A stretch of DNA of 64,000 nt, taken from positions 47,522,277 through 47,586,276 of the forward strand of contig CM055092.1 of assembly GCA_029204225.1 (NCBI GenBank). Reading direction: 5' to 3'. The notes beneath the pieces were generated by a model, which saw only the letters and a list, made by a program, of their open reading frames with translations, was not told the DNA's origin and did not search any database. Position 1 is the first letter of the stretch; the number at the start of each line of letters is the position of its first letter. This DNA comes from Diphasiastrum complanatum. Taxonomy: Eukaryota > Streptophyta > Lycopodiopsida > Lycopodiales > Lycopodiaceae. The position numbers and the translations under genes are program-made. Positions 36,176 to 47,754 of the stretch are shown here, one piece after another.

Positions 36176-37408
36176 TTTGGAGCAATCAAGGATTTGTTTC
36201 GATCATGTGAGAAGAGTGAGAGATTGGAGCCTGATGGATGCCCATGTTTATCATCTCAAGTTAACCTAGTCTATATAGCTTTGATTTTATTTAATTTTTT
36301 TCGATTGTCAGTTGAATGAGAGAGACATAGACTAACGTATATATATTTAAACAAGCATAACCTATGAGGATTACTCACTCAATGCCATGCATTTTTGAAA
36401 AACTTTCACGGCCATGTCCAATAAGTGATCCAACCAAGTTTCCTTGGTAACCCATGAGCTGAACTCTTTGTCTATCTTCAGAATCCCAAACTGCCCTAAT
36501 ATTGGGCCAGTGCACCACTTTAACCACTTACACTTTGTATCATTCGAGCATGTTGAATAATGTAAGTGATGTAATTTTTCAAGCCCAAGAATAATCCCAT
36601 GCCAGATTGTTCTGTGATGCTAACCAACTCAAACCATTCTTGGCCAAGGGTTTACCATGTGTACTTTCCACACATGTGAGGACGTCTCAAAGCATGTGAA
36701 TGATCTCCTAAGGTGTGTGTGACTGCACATAGATCTATGTTTCACAAGATACAAGCACTCTAGCTTCAAAAATCCAAGGCAAGAGCACTCAAAACAAGCA
36801 TCTATCACTTACCATTCATCGCACATAATGAGAGGCAACTTTGGATGAAAAAAATAAGTATAAAATTGTCTTGCTCTCGGGTAGATAGAGAATGCTACAT
36901 CAAGCTCTCAGGTAGAGAGAGAATCTAGAAAATAATCTAAGTGTTAGAGAATGCAAACTCCAAATCTCTCATCAAAAAACTAAGTGTGGACTCAATCTCA
37001 CTCTCACTCATAGTAGCTCGAGATCCATGAGGAGTGGAAATGGTGTACAATCATTAGACCTCTCTAATGTCACCTATTAGTTTGATTGGACCACCTACAT
37101 GCCACCTCTTACAATGATTGGACCATGTTGGTGCATCTTATATTATGATTGGCCCAAATTGACAAATGAAATTACGAAGTGCTATGTCACTATACCTCTA
37201 CCGTCAAGCCACGTGTAAGTAACCTACATTAACACAAGCTAATCCAACTCTAAATTTGGCCTAATCACTTATTTACACATGTACAATGAGTAGTTTTGAA
37301 AGAGGACCCCCAAACCTCAAGATAGATGACTTTTATAATTTCACATACCACACCTAACATCTTACCCATTTTGCTTGTCCATCGTAAATGGACCACAACC
37401 TCATCATC

Positions 37409-37996
37409 TTATAAAGTCTTGTGAGCTTTGTCCAGGCTAGTGACAAATTTTTTCAAGGCAATATGAAATAAGAGATACATGTTGATACGATTCATGGGAT
37501 ACAACAACGTCATACCAGTCTCGACATCAGACTGCATAAAACTAGCATGCACCAATACATGTTTGCTAATATCGTAAGCATATTTTTCTTGAATGGCCTC
37601 CATCCAAGCTCACAACCTATGATTTTCATCCTAGCAAATAAGCATTCTTCCATGCATGTCACTCCAATCGGGATCTCTCGATATCTCGATGTCGAATTTT
37701 GAACTCATATTTTTCTGAATGGGATTCCAATGGGTTTTAACATGATCCTTTACCAATGCAACTTGGCTAGATGAAATCGTCATGGACAACACAAAATCTC
37801 CCTTCTCCATAATATAACCATCACGCTTATATATGTCTTTTAGCTTAAGTCTTTGTTTGCCAATAATTTGAATTGCTTTATGAGAAAATATATGACACAA
37901 AGGAATAAGAGGTGGGTGGACCCTAAGATGTGCTAGTGTAACTGAAAGCATTTCCATGTGGAATGACAAGGGAAAGACTCCAATCTCAACAGCCAC
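37409..37996 (-). pseudogene. Unknown protein remnant, copy B
   Basis: Frame 37996-37631 runs from EIGVFPLSFHMEMLSVTLAH through DIYKRDGYIMEKGDFVLSM to DPDWSDMHGRMLIC, then stops. Frame 37603-37409 (MEAIQEKYAYDISKHVLVHA) continues. It is the sister of 11493-12111. The unbroken stretch is longer here than in copy A, so this copy is better for family searches. Function unknown. Confidence 0.6.
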
Positions 37997-38259
37997 CTTC
38001 TTCCTTCATTTCTTGTTCTCACCTGTGTTCTCATTCATAATAGTTCAGTTTCATCAATTAGTTGGGATGATTGGGTCAGTTCTATTCCTTAAGCTAAATC
38101 ACTTACTATTCCCTTAATGAACTGCACCACCACTTTCACATGCATTATGGGTGTTGAGCTATCCCCCAGAAGAACCTAAACGTTACATGGAAAATCAAAT
38201 GACAAAGAAAGACTTTTAAAGTCGTCAATACAGTGAACAAACTAAAAAAGATTAACATG

Positions 38260-38500
38260 TGTAGATGAAGCAAGGAACAAAGAGCAATGGATCCAAGCAA
38301 TGGATCTTGAGTATCAAGCTCTTATGAAGAATGAAACATGGAGATTGGTGTGGTTACCTTAGGACAAGAAAGCTATTGGATGCAAATGGGTCTTCCAAGT
38401 GAAGACTAACCAAGATGGATAAGGCAAGATTGGTGGCCAAGGGATATGCACAAGAACATTGTGAGAGATTTCAACAAGTTTAGTCATATTTTGGTAAATT
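38260..38500 (+). pseudogene. Copia reverse transcriptase N-terminal fragment
   Basis: The forward frame reads EQWIQAMDLEYQALMKNETW, then a stop, then KKAIGCKWVFQVKTNQDG and another stop. This is the Copia RT start (WxxAMxxEYxALxxNxTWxLV ... GCKWVFKxK). It abuts the high end of unit B. Confidence 0.85.
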
Positions 38501-38639
38501 GGGCCAAAACTCATTTTAGACTGAGAGAGAAACTTTTTGAACTTATATTAGTTTAAAATACATTCAGTAAACACTTTTTGAAAGTGTGGAAAAGTTTGAT
38601 GCAAAATAATAAATGGAACGCAAATTGCAAATATCAATC

Positions 38640-38770
38640 AGGCTCTGAAACGAAACGAAAGAAAACGAAGCGAAACTAGATGGAACGAAACATAGCGAAG
38701 CGAAGTGAAGCGAAGCGAACTTGAACGACCTCTGATATTGACTTTGCTGAAGCGAAATCAAATTAATCGC
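38640..38770. repeat. CGAAA/CGAAG minisatellite-like patch
   Basis: Many iterations of gaaacgaaa and agcgaagcgaa in about 120 bp. Composition unlike its surroundings. Confidence 0.75.
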
Positions 38771-40050
38771 AAACGAAAACAATTCGGATGGATTTCAGAT
38801 ATGATTGCTGGTCACTACCTGCTATATCATTCCTACAATTCTCCATAAAGTAGATAGACACTGTTGATCTACATTATAGATTAATACAGCATTCAACAAA
38901 ACTGAACCAGTGTGCGAAATTGATAAAACAAGTGAATGAGATACACAAGCGATAGCAAATAGTAATTCATTCAAGATCAGACAAAATTGAGAGTGATATG
39001 TGTGTAATAGCTTCAGTATCATCTATTGATCCTCTTGATTTCGAGCATTGTATGACAGACCCACATAGTGCATTGGCGTGAGAGAAAATAGTGTTCTCTC
39101 ATGAGTAGCGTCGCGCTTACTAGCGGACTTCTTGGATCTCTGTAGATCCTGCTTACAAAATTGTCTCACTCACGGACTTCTGAGATATCTCCTTGTAGGA
39201 GGACGTTTTCAAAGTTGTGAGAGGCTGTGAATGGGCGCCCTGGTAGCGCGATTCAGTGGTAGGGAGGCCGTTACTGGCCGTGGAGGAGGAAGGCAGCTAG
39301 TGCGATTCATGAGGAGCTGCCATAGCCTGTGAAGGAGAGAGAAAACTCCATCGCTGGAAGAGAGAGGAGGAGGAGAGGTCGCGAGAGCTATCGCGCGTTC
39401 AGTCCTGATCACCAGCTAGCGGCCCAAAGTGTTCAGTGCTTCGAAGGCCTTTGATCAATGTACAAACGCGTTGACAGCCGTCCGATCTTGATTCATACAG
39501 ATCAACGATGGTCATTTCACAACAGGTGGGTCGTTGGATCTAAAGGATCCGTTGGATTGAAGTGAAAAAGTCTGAAGGGGTCTGAAGTGAAAAGTGCATT
39601 GCAACTTCATTAAAAATCTTCAAACTGAAAAAATTATTGGGTCCCAAGTCTTTGAAGGGTGAAGTTTCTTCACACTGAAGAAACAGTTCAAAAACCCAAA
39701 TTGCCCTTATTTTCACCTCCTTTAGCCTATTTTGACCAAACGAAAGGCTATAGCCTCCAAACGAAGGGCACCTGACTGTACCTGCAAGTACGGTACACCA
39801 AAACAAAGTGATTGCCATGGAGAAAGTGTTCGTAGTGCATCAGAAGTGATTTCACCATTCCACTGGACAGGAAACTGGGAGTTGGTGATGTGAAGCATTT
39901 TGGAAAACGACGCCAGTTTGGCTTTCAATTTGGCGAAAAAACGACGGGTGGCCTGGTAAGCTAAAAATTGCAGGTCATTATTATCGATTTCTGACATCAC
40001 GGTTGGCTCTAGCATACACTTTATAGCCTATAGGTGAAGTTTTAAGCAGT
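38771..40050. other. Region 5' of the Copia element, no gene seen
   Basis: It should contain the 5' LTR and leader of the element whose gag starts at 40051, but no canonical primer-binding site was found and no match to the region after 45200. 39200-39420 is GC-richer with gcgattca and ggccgt repeats. Confidence 0.4.
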
Positions 40051-40872
40051 TTGGAGATGGCGAACATCAATGAGGCAATTTTGGGCGATGCAAACAAACT
40101 TGATGGGGCTTCTAACTACAACATCTGGAAATTCAAAATGAAGGACATTTTGATGGAAAAAGAGTTGTGGAAAATCGTGGCAGGTATTGAAGTCCGACCA
40201 AATACCACTCCAGGTGACATAAGGGCCTTTGATAAAAAGGCACAGAGAGCATTATCCTTAATCAATCTTTCAGTGAAAGACCATGTGATCACTCACATAA
40301 GTGATGCCACGACGGCTAGGGGAGCTTGGGAAGCTCTTAGAATGCAATTTCAAACTTGCAATCCAGCTCGAGCCATGTTCTTGAAGTCGAGATTGAACAC
40401 AGTAAGGATGGAAGAAAATGAATCAGTGGGATCCTTCTTCACCAGGATAAAGGAGCTGAGAGATCAACTTGTGGCGATTGGAGAACCAATCAGAGATATT
40501 GAATTGGTACATACCACAACAAGCGGTGTCTCGGAAGGGCTACAGATGTTTGTGAGCGGCATTGCTTCGAGGGAGAGGTTGCCTACTTTTGAAGACTTCC
40601 ACGGAATCATGTTGCAAGAAGAGCAGCGTCGCGAAGTGGTGAAGTCAAGACAAACCCCACAGGAGGATCAAGCCTTGCTTGCTAAAGGCAAGCAGAAAGG
40701 ATGGAAAAGGATTCCTAAGAAATCCAGGGATGATGATGACGAAGGAGAATCGTCATCAAAAGAGAAAAAGAAAAAGAAAGAAAAATGGTACTATTGCCAC
40801 AAACCGGGCCATTGGGCACGCGAGTGTTATAAGAACAAAGCAGACATAAAGGCAGAAAAAGTGACTCAATAA
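40051..40872 (+). CDS. Copia Gag with altered zinc knuckle
   Basis: This is the 273-residue capsid protein that packages element RNA. The N-terminus has LDGASNYNIWKFKMKDILME, the usual Copia Gag opening. The middle contains ALSLINLSVKDHVITHISDA, then TARGAWEALRMQF and RLNTVRMEENESVGSF. The C-terminus is basic and ends in a zinc knuckle, WYYCHKPGHWARECYKN. The first of the four metal ligands (CX2CX4HX4C) is missing: Trp or Tyr stands where Cys is expected. The frame ends at TAA 40870-40872, and the same frame continues into protease. Confidence 0.9.
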   Translation: MEMANINEAILGDANKLDGASNYNIWKFKMKDILMEKELWKIVAGIEVRPNTTPGDIRAFDKKAQRALSLINLSVKDHVITHISDATTARGAWEALRMQFQTCNPARAMFLKSRLNTVRMEENESVGSFFTRIKELRDQLVAIGEPIRDIELVHTTTSGVSEGLQMFVSGIASRERLPTFEDFHGIMLQEEQRREVVKSRQTPQEDQALLAKGKQKGWKRIPKKSRDDDDEGESSSKEKKKKKEKWYYCHKPGHWARECYKNKADIKAEKVTQ

Positions 40873-42390
40873 GGAAACATTGCCGAAGATGATGGAAAAG
40901 ATGATGAAACAAGTGTTTTCTCATCGGCATTGGCATCCCAAGTTGATGATGGTGCTAGATGGTTCATAGATTCAAGCGCCACAAGGCATATGATCGGAAA
41001 ACGTGATTGGTTTGAAAAATTCTCACCAATCCATGATGGGGATAAGGTCACTCAAGCCAATGGAGAGGAATGCCAGATACAGGGTGTGGGCAATGTACCT
41101 GTGCAATTTCCTGATGGCAAAATTAAAAATATCCCTAATGTACTTTATGTTCCTAGACTCAAAAAGAGTTTGCTTTATGTTGGTGTAATGGCAAATCAAC
41201 ATCTTAAAGTTGAATTTGTCAAGGATGGATGCCTTATGAAGGATACGAACCATAACCACAAAGTGGTGGCGAAGGGTTATAGAGATAATAACTGTGGCCT
41301 TTATAAATTGGATGCTGCAAAACCAGGTGAATATGGTTTGGCTATCTCAACAGCATCTCAATCCGAGTTGTGGCACAAAAGACTTGGTTATTTGAACTAT
41401 GGGAACTTGAGATTGATGGCGAAGCTGAAGATGGTAATAGGGTTACCAGCATTGCAGGATGATCACCATGCAATATGTGAATGATGCATCATGGGAAAGC
41501 ATCACAGAGAGACATTCAAGAAAGGTGGAGCTGCAAGAGCTAAGAAACCGCTGGAACTAATTCACAGCGACCTGTGCGGCCCAATGAAGACCATGTCGTT
41601 GGGGAAAGCATATTATTTTATGACTTTCATAGATGATTACTCTAGGAGGACATGGATTTATTTCTTGAAGAAGAAATCTGACGTTTTTGCTCGCTTCAAG
41701 GAGTTCAAAACTTTGGTAGAGAACCAACTAGATGCATGCATAAAAGTACTAAGATCTGATAGAGGGTGTGAATACAAATCTGATGATTTTGAAGACTTTT
41801 GCAAAGAACACGACATTAAAAGACAATTCACATAGTCACACACGCCACATAGTAATGGTGTAGCTGAAAGGAAAAACAGAACTATTATGGAGAGTGCACG
41901 CTCCATGGTGAAGCAAATGGACTTGACTGATTCACTTTGGTCGGAAGCGTGCAGTGCGGCAACGTTCTTGCAAAACAGGAGCCCTACAGTTGCGGTTCCA
42001 AATGTGACTCCTGAAGAAGCATTTACTGGAATAAAGCCAAAAATCGACAAATTTCGTGTCATTGGATGTAAGGCCTATGTACATTTGCCAAAGGAGGAGC
42101 GAAAGAAACTTGATGCCAAAGCAATCAAGTGTATCTTCGTCGGTTATGATGAAAGAACGAAAGCTTACAGGTGTTTTGATCCTATAATGAATAAGATTCA
42201 CATTAGCAAAGATGTGATCTTTGATGAAACGCATAGGTATGAATATGAAGACCATGCAAGAGGTGAAAGCATCAAGAGACTTCCCACAATTCTGGAGGAA
42301 GAAAATGAAGAAGATGCTCCACAAAATGATGCACGTGAAGATGAAAGTCGAGAGGGCGAATATGAAAGAACACCACTTATTCAAGAGCCT
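40873..42390 (+). pseudogene. Copia protease and integrase, broken by stop codons
   Basis: Protease: WFIDSSATRHMIG at about 40961, where the active-site triplet is usually Asp-Ser/Thr-Gly; here it is DSS. The pre-integrase zinc region has LWHKRLGYLNYGNL and CIMGKHHRE, split by TGA at 41482-41484. Integrase core: IHSDLCGPM, DDYSRRTW, KVLRSDRGCEYKSDDFEDFC, then a TAG at 41833-41835, then SHTPHSNGVAERKNRTIMES with the catalytic Glu. The C-terminal part runs VIGCKAYVHLPKEERKKLDA, KCIFVGYDE and RCFDPIMNKIHISKDVIFDE. It then passes through an acidic linker into the inserted segment. Confidence 0.9.
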
Positions 42391-42392
42391 AG

Positions 42393-43425
42393 GGGGAGAT
42401 ACTTGCCAATAGGAGCAATGAAGGAGAAACTGGTTGGAAGTAAGAGACATTACTTGGACACTCCTTGGGATACGTACTCTCCACGTAGTGTATCACCTGA
42501 ATCTAAGATACCAAAAATCTTGATCTTCATGGTCATGATAAGACATAGAGGCCTCGGATTTCCCTCTTTATGGTGCAACTATTTTCAAGAAAGTCGAGGT
42601 TTCAAGCCCAAGATCATCTTTAAGCATGGAGGGAACAAAAGGAGCTGGTGACAAATTGGTGAAATGCTCATCAAAGGAGTTGGCAATGGATTTCCACTAC
42701 AACAATTGTTGAATTTATCTCCTCTACTCTCCTGAATCCCATGTTAATCTAGTTCCTTCATATTGCTGCAATTCTACATGCATTGTTGCACAGTCTGCAA
42801 AATTACTCTATTACTAAAGACAGGCAAAAGAATGGCCCGGCCGACTTATCGGGACGCCCGACTTGGCCAACATATTGGGGAGTCCAACTTGTTGACTCAA
42901 CTGACATATTGACATATCGAGAGGTCCGACTTGTCAACTTACCCGGCTTATCGTGAAGGCCACACTATCTCAATGTCATCGACTAATCGACAACTTTGAA
43001 TAGTCGAAGCCTTTTCACGACCACTTCTTGTACTATGCAACGATCTGACAATGACAACAGCAGTTGCTATATTCTCTTGCATTATACACTCTATGCCAAG
43101 CATGAGCCGAAGGAAAATTTAAGGTCAAGGACAGAAAAAAGGACTATTTCAATCGAGGTAATGTATTAACCTAATGCAGATTGCATGGATAAAAATACCT
43201 TCGGATAGGTGCAGCACATGCCTATCTAATCTGTGTTATTTGAAATAACTTGGAATTAAGGGTTTGTAGACCCATAATGCGCTTTTGCTGTTGAACTTGC
43301 ATCCTTCAGTTACATAAAGCTTCACTCTCACACAAATTTCTATAGACTATAATCACCGCACAACTGCAACAAGGAAAATGCTTGCTACATATTCTATCAC
43401 AGATAAGGACTCTCATCACTTTTAA
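42393..43425. mobile_element. ~1-kb insertion splitting the Copia element
   Basis: The frame leaves Copia-like sequence after IQEPRG (about 42393), and Copia text resumes near 43430-43490 (RRSTRKRKSPDRYHVNYALM). The inserted DNA has no domain. It opens with a purine-rich cctagggggagatac and holds repeated gtccgacttgtcaact / cccgacttggccaac words at 42838-42990. The boundaries are approximate and no target duplication was found. Confidence 0.55.
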
Positions 43426-45090
43426 ATGTATGAAAAGATCATGAAGGACGCAAAGCTAAATCAAACAGGATCTAGCACACAAAGTGAAGTGAGAAGATCA
43501 ACACGGAAAAGGAAGTCTCCTGATCGTTATCATGTGAACTATGCCCTCATGACTGACATTTTGAAGTGTCGAGAGCCATCAACCTTTGATGAGGCAAAAG
43601 ATCACAAAGAGTGACAAAGGGCAATGGAAGAAGAGATAGAATCCATCCAAAGACATGATACATGGGAGTTGGTTGATCTACCACTTGGAAAGAAACCCAT
43701 TGATAACAAATGGGTATTTAGAACAAAGTTTCATGCGGATGGCACAATAGCAATGTATAAGGCATGCCTAGTAGTGAAGGGTTATGAGCAAAGCAAAGGA
43801 ATTGACTATGAAGAGACATTTGCTCCAGTGGCTAAGTGGACTACGCTACATCTTATCATTGCCTTAGCATCTCATTTTGGGTGGAAAATCCATTAAATGG
43901 ATGTGAAGTCTGCATTTTTGAATGGTGACTTAGAAGAAGAAGTTTATATGGTCCAATCGCAGGGCTTCATGGCAAAAGGGCAAGAACAAAAAGTATGTAA
44001 ACTACACGAAGCGCTTTATGGCCTTAAGCAAGCGCCACGCGCATGGTATGGACGCATTGACAGTTACTTTCTTTCACATGGATTTGTAAGAACAAATTCA
44101 GATCCAAATCTTTATGTTCTTATAAATGATGACAACATTGCCTTGATTGTACTTTACGTTGATGATATCATTATCACTGGCAATGATGAGAACCTTACTC
44201 GTTCTATCAAAGCCAACTTGTGCAAGCAATTTGAGATGACAGATTTAGATCTTATGCACTATTGCTTGGGTGTCGAAGTATGGCAAACTAGCAGTGATAT
44301 CAGGTTATGTCAAAACAAGTATGTAGGCAAGATATTGGAGAGACTTCACATGACAGAGTACAAACCTTCCATCACCCCTTGCGAAGCTGGTAAGAAATTA
44401 TCTCGTATTAATGATAGTGCACATGTTGATGCTACACTATTTCGTCAGCTAGTTGGAAGTTTAATATATCTTACAACTACACGTCCTGATATCTGCTATG
44501 CTGTAAGTTTGATTAGCCAATTCATGTCATCACCCACTATGAACCATTGCAAAGCTGCAAAAAGGATTTTGAGGTATGTAAAAGGTACACCGAACCTTGG
44601 TCTAGTCTACAAAAGACAAAGTGTTTTACCTAAGTTGCAAGGTTATGTTGACGCTGATTGGGCTAGAAGTATGGATGATAGAAAGTCAACAATAGGTTAT
44701 ACCTTCAATTTTGGTAGCGGTTGTTTTTCATGGTGTAGCAAGAAGCAAGATACTATTTCTCTTTCTTCCACAGAAGCCGAATATAAAGCGTTGAGTTCTG
44801 CTACCCAGTAAGCTATTTGGCTATGTAAGTTCTTATGTGAGATTGGCATGAAGCAAATAAATCCCACTGTTATTTTCTGTGACAGTCAAAGCGGAATACA
44901 ATTGGCTAAAAATCCAATCTTTCACGCAAGGACAAAACATATTGAAGTAAAATATCACTTTGTGCGTGAAAAATTACAATCTGAAGACATAGGTATTGTA
45001 TTGTTCTACGTTGTTACAAGTTGCTGATACATTTACAAAAGTCTTAAGTAAAGAAAAGTTTGAAACTTTTAGAGCCAAACTTGGCTTAGA
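43426..45090 (+). pseudogene. Copia reverse transcriptase and RNase H, broken by stop codons
   Basis: RT opens at 43621 with AMEEEIESIQRHDTWELVDL, then KPIDNKWVFRTKFHADGTIA. It continues at 43897 with [18 protein letters not shown] and [16 protein letters not shown], then the catalytic LYVDDIIITG at about 44152. RNase H: GYVDADWARSMDDRKSTIGY, then SLSSTEAEYKAL. After the stop at 44809-44811, the frame carries on with AIWLCKFLCEIGMKQINPT, then CDSQSGIQLAKNPIFHARTK and HIEVKYHFVREKL to about 45000. Stops at 43612, 43894 and 44809 and a frame change after 45000 inactivate it; every catalytic motif is still readable. Confidence 0.92.
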
Positions 45091-45424
45091 CCAAGTTATG
45101 TAAAAAATTTTAACTTGTAATGCTATCATGGAGGTATGTTCCATGAATAGAGTATACTCTAAAATAAAAAGTGACGTTGATCATTGAGGGAGAGAGTTAA
45201 AATAGCAATGATCGACTTATACAGTGCTTTCCTATTTCGACGACACCACGTGTGCTTAGTTCTAGAGTTATCGAGCCATCTTTCTTTTACGAGCCCTTTG
45301 AGTGTTTTTAAGGAACTCATCTTTGTACTTACAAGTAGTGGGTAATATACAGTTTGAATTGAGCAATTCTGAATTCTTGTTGCACTTGACGTTGTGCCAT
45401 GGTGATTGATCTGATCGGGTGTTT

Positions 45425-45890
45425 TCAATTGTGTTTTCTTAACTGCTGCAACGTCCATACATGATTCTTCCTCATGGATTCCATCTCCTCATTCATGGCT
45501 TGGATCCATTTGTCCTTTTCTAGACATTCAATTGCTTTCTCAAATGTTTGTGGTTCTCCACTGAATCCACAAATCTCTTCTGATGTAGAAGCTGAGCTGC
45601 CTGGCACAAATCTTGTTGGCGCTCTTCGTTCTCTTGTCGATCTTCTAGGAGATCCTCCTGGAACTGCAATGCTCTTGTCTTTATCTGATCTGCTAGATCC
45701 AGAGCCATTTCGGTTTACAAGTATTGTAGCAGTAGGCTAGCTTGCGAATCTTTCTTCGTCTGATTCGTCACTCGAATGAGGTGCGACTCGAACATCTTCG
45801 TCGGCCATCGTTCTGCTCTCATCAAATTTGACGTCTCTGACTGTCTTCACTGTGTTTGTCTCTGGCATATAGACTGTCATGTGCCAAATC
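45425..45890 (-). pseudogene. Copia linker and RT N-terminus (minus), part of a split relic
   Basis: On the minus strand the frame reads VKTVRDVKFDESRTM, then EDVRVAPHSSDESDEERFAS, a stop, SRSDKDKSIAVPGGSPRRST, then SSASTSEEICGFSGEPQTFE, KAIECLEKDKWIQAMNEEME and SMRKNHVW, where Copia RT starts. The preceding integrase part probably lies at 48790-48285, separated by a 2.4-kb insertion. Confidence 0.8.
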
Positions 45891-46697
45891 TAAGCAAATA
45901 GTAATTACAATGGAAGTAAAGCTAAGAGCAAGAAAAAGTACAAAGCATTCAAGATAGCATATCCATAGAAAGCTAGAAACAATGAGATCTCAATGGAATC
46001 ACATTAGTAATGAAAAGAAGAGTAAAAAGCAATGTAAATGAGCATGGATTCATGTAGATAGGGCACATGAGACCTAGCAATGGAGATCCCTATGGCTCAC
46101 GTTCACAAGGAAGCTATAAGCTCTCACTTGCAAAAGAGCCAAAAGATTCACAAGATGATGTCTCTTGCCTAGTTATAGACAATGCTCTTACTTAACTTAA
46201 CTTAACTATCTTGAGGGATAGTTAGCCCTTGTTAAGTATTATTCAAACTACATTGGGCCCTTGTTGGCCTATTATCCTTATTAATTACTTTGGAGGGCCT
46301 AAAGAGGGAACCGCCTTGTTCTTAAGGCTAATAGCTCCTTTTGGGCCTACAAAGCTTACAATGAATATTCTGATCAGCTTGATCCCCTTGGTTAAGTAGT
46401 CATGACTAAGGGTGTGTCGTTCAAAAAAATAATAATTTATTGCCTCATTACAGATCCAAAGCTGTCGAATTGAATCCATTCTGCTAGCTTCAGACTGTAT
46501 TCCTTGTTCCCATGGAGGAAAAAGGAGCTCAAAATGGAAGAAAAATGAGCTCAAATAAAAAAACTACGTAGAGTTAAAGAATGAAAGGTAAGTTGAATTT
46601 AGACAAATTAGAATTAAGGGGTTAAAGAAAAGTCAAAATTGAATTCAATAAATTTTTGGAATCCTCAAAACATTCTTGTGCTCGAAGAAGAATAGAA

Positions 46698-46800
46698 AAG
46701 AGGGTAGTCGACGCTTAGAGAGAGAAAGAGGGTAGCCGACGCTTAGAGAGAGAGAGAGGGTAGCCGATGCTTAGAGAGAGAGAGCGAGAGGAGGTAACCG
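46698..46800. repeat. ~30-bp tandem repeat, three units
   Basis: gggtagtcgacgcttagaga, gggtagccgacgcttagaga and gggtagccgatgcttagaga follow one another, each trailed by a GA run of varying length. Confidence 0.85.
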
Positions 46801-47508
46801 AATCCGGAAACGTGAACTGACCGAGCCGAGGAGAGGAAACGAGAAAACAAAGAAGATGAATACAAGTTCTTCACGCAATTGTGGGTATCCTTGATTGTGA
46901 ACGCTGCCAATCCTCCTGTATTCCAAAACTTCGTTCCTCTCTTAGTCGGCTGTAGTTTGTCTCAACTGTATCGCACCTCAGAATCAGGCTCAAATGTTAA
47001 ACTTAGCCATCCTCTGTAACTTACAGTAGCTCATTGAGGCTTGCTACTTCTCATTGGATCATCATCATCTGTTGCAAAACATGGCCTGGAATCTCCGATG
47101 TTACAGATACGGAACGCCTGATTGGTGATGCAACAAAAAAATCAGGTTGCAATGAATCCTATCAGCACGGTTTTTGATGCCAAACGGCTACTCGGACAGA
47201 ATTTCTCAACAACAGAGGGTCTGTTCCACTGAAGATAACAAAGTTTGGATGAAAGCCACTCCAAGCCATAAACGATCTGAAGGCCCATAGATTATGCGAC
47301 TTGAGGAATGATGCAGCTTGTAGTCGAAATGTTGTTGAGTCGGAATGCTGTTGAGATTAGGGTTGACAAAATTGCATGGAAGAGACTTAGATGGTCGTGA
47401 TATCACAGTGAGCAAAGCACAATCCGGATCCCAATGAGGGAAGGGGCTTTCAACCGAATGAAGGAGATGAACGAGACGAATGAGCATAGAGGAGAAGGAT
47501 GAGCTGAG

Positions 47509-47510
<2 letters not shown>

Positions 47511-47563
<53 letters not shown>

Positions 47564-47612
47564 AGGGTTAGGTTAGGTTAGGTCGCATAGGCTAGGGCTA
47601 TAGGTAGGTAGA
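47511..47612. repeat. (GA)n followed by telomere-like tract
   Basis: GA run to about 47560, then attagggttaggttaggtta and further aggta/ggctag variants to 47612. The plant telomere unit is TTTAGGG; this tract is degenerate and interstitial. Confidence 0.75.
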
Positions 47613-47754
47613 GTTAGGTTTGGTTTTTTATAAAACTTCAAAATGAAGAATTCAAAAAAAATTTACAACAGAAACAAAACTTCAAAGCTGAAATATTGAA
47701 GTGCTTCTCTCTCCTTGTAAAAAAAAATTCCAAGATTTTGGCTAATTTGACCCA

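Larger units (their letters stand above)
32025..38252 (-). mobile_element. Unit B of the inverted pair (partner at 11266-17775)
   Basis: The reverse complement of unit A apart from indels. It carries about 0.8 kb at 32440-33247 and about 0.23 kb at 33312-33545 that A lacks, and it lacks A's 13142-14697. It includes a candidate Tourist-type MITE at 33056-33448. The ends are an A-rich run plus catagatgcaaactt on the low side and the reverse of atcttttttagtttg on the high side. Beyond 38252 a Copia RT fragment starts at once, so the unit probably inserted next to or into it. Confidence 0.75.
40051..45196 (+). mobile_element. Nearly complete but inactivated Ty1/Copia retrotransposon
   Basis: Domains run in Copia order: Gag, zinc knuckle, protease, integrase, RT, RNase H, then a polypurine tract (agggagagag at 45187-45196). 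Gag to integrase is one reading frame interrupted only by single stop codons at 40870, 41482 and 41833. A ~1-kb insertion lies between integrase and RT. LTRs were not identified on either side, so it may have lost its ends. Confidence 0.9.

Noticed and set aside
11266-38252. Units A and B as the two LTRs of one giant element
   Set aside because: They are in inverted, not direct, orientation, and they contain coding remnants instead of LTR signals.
39209-39412. 67-codon minus frame in a GC-rich patch
   Set aside because: No homology recognised; probably LTR or leader sequence of the neighbouring Copia element.
41658-42450. Minus-strand frames of 134 and 172 codons
   Set aside because: Antisense of the Copia integrase.
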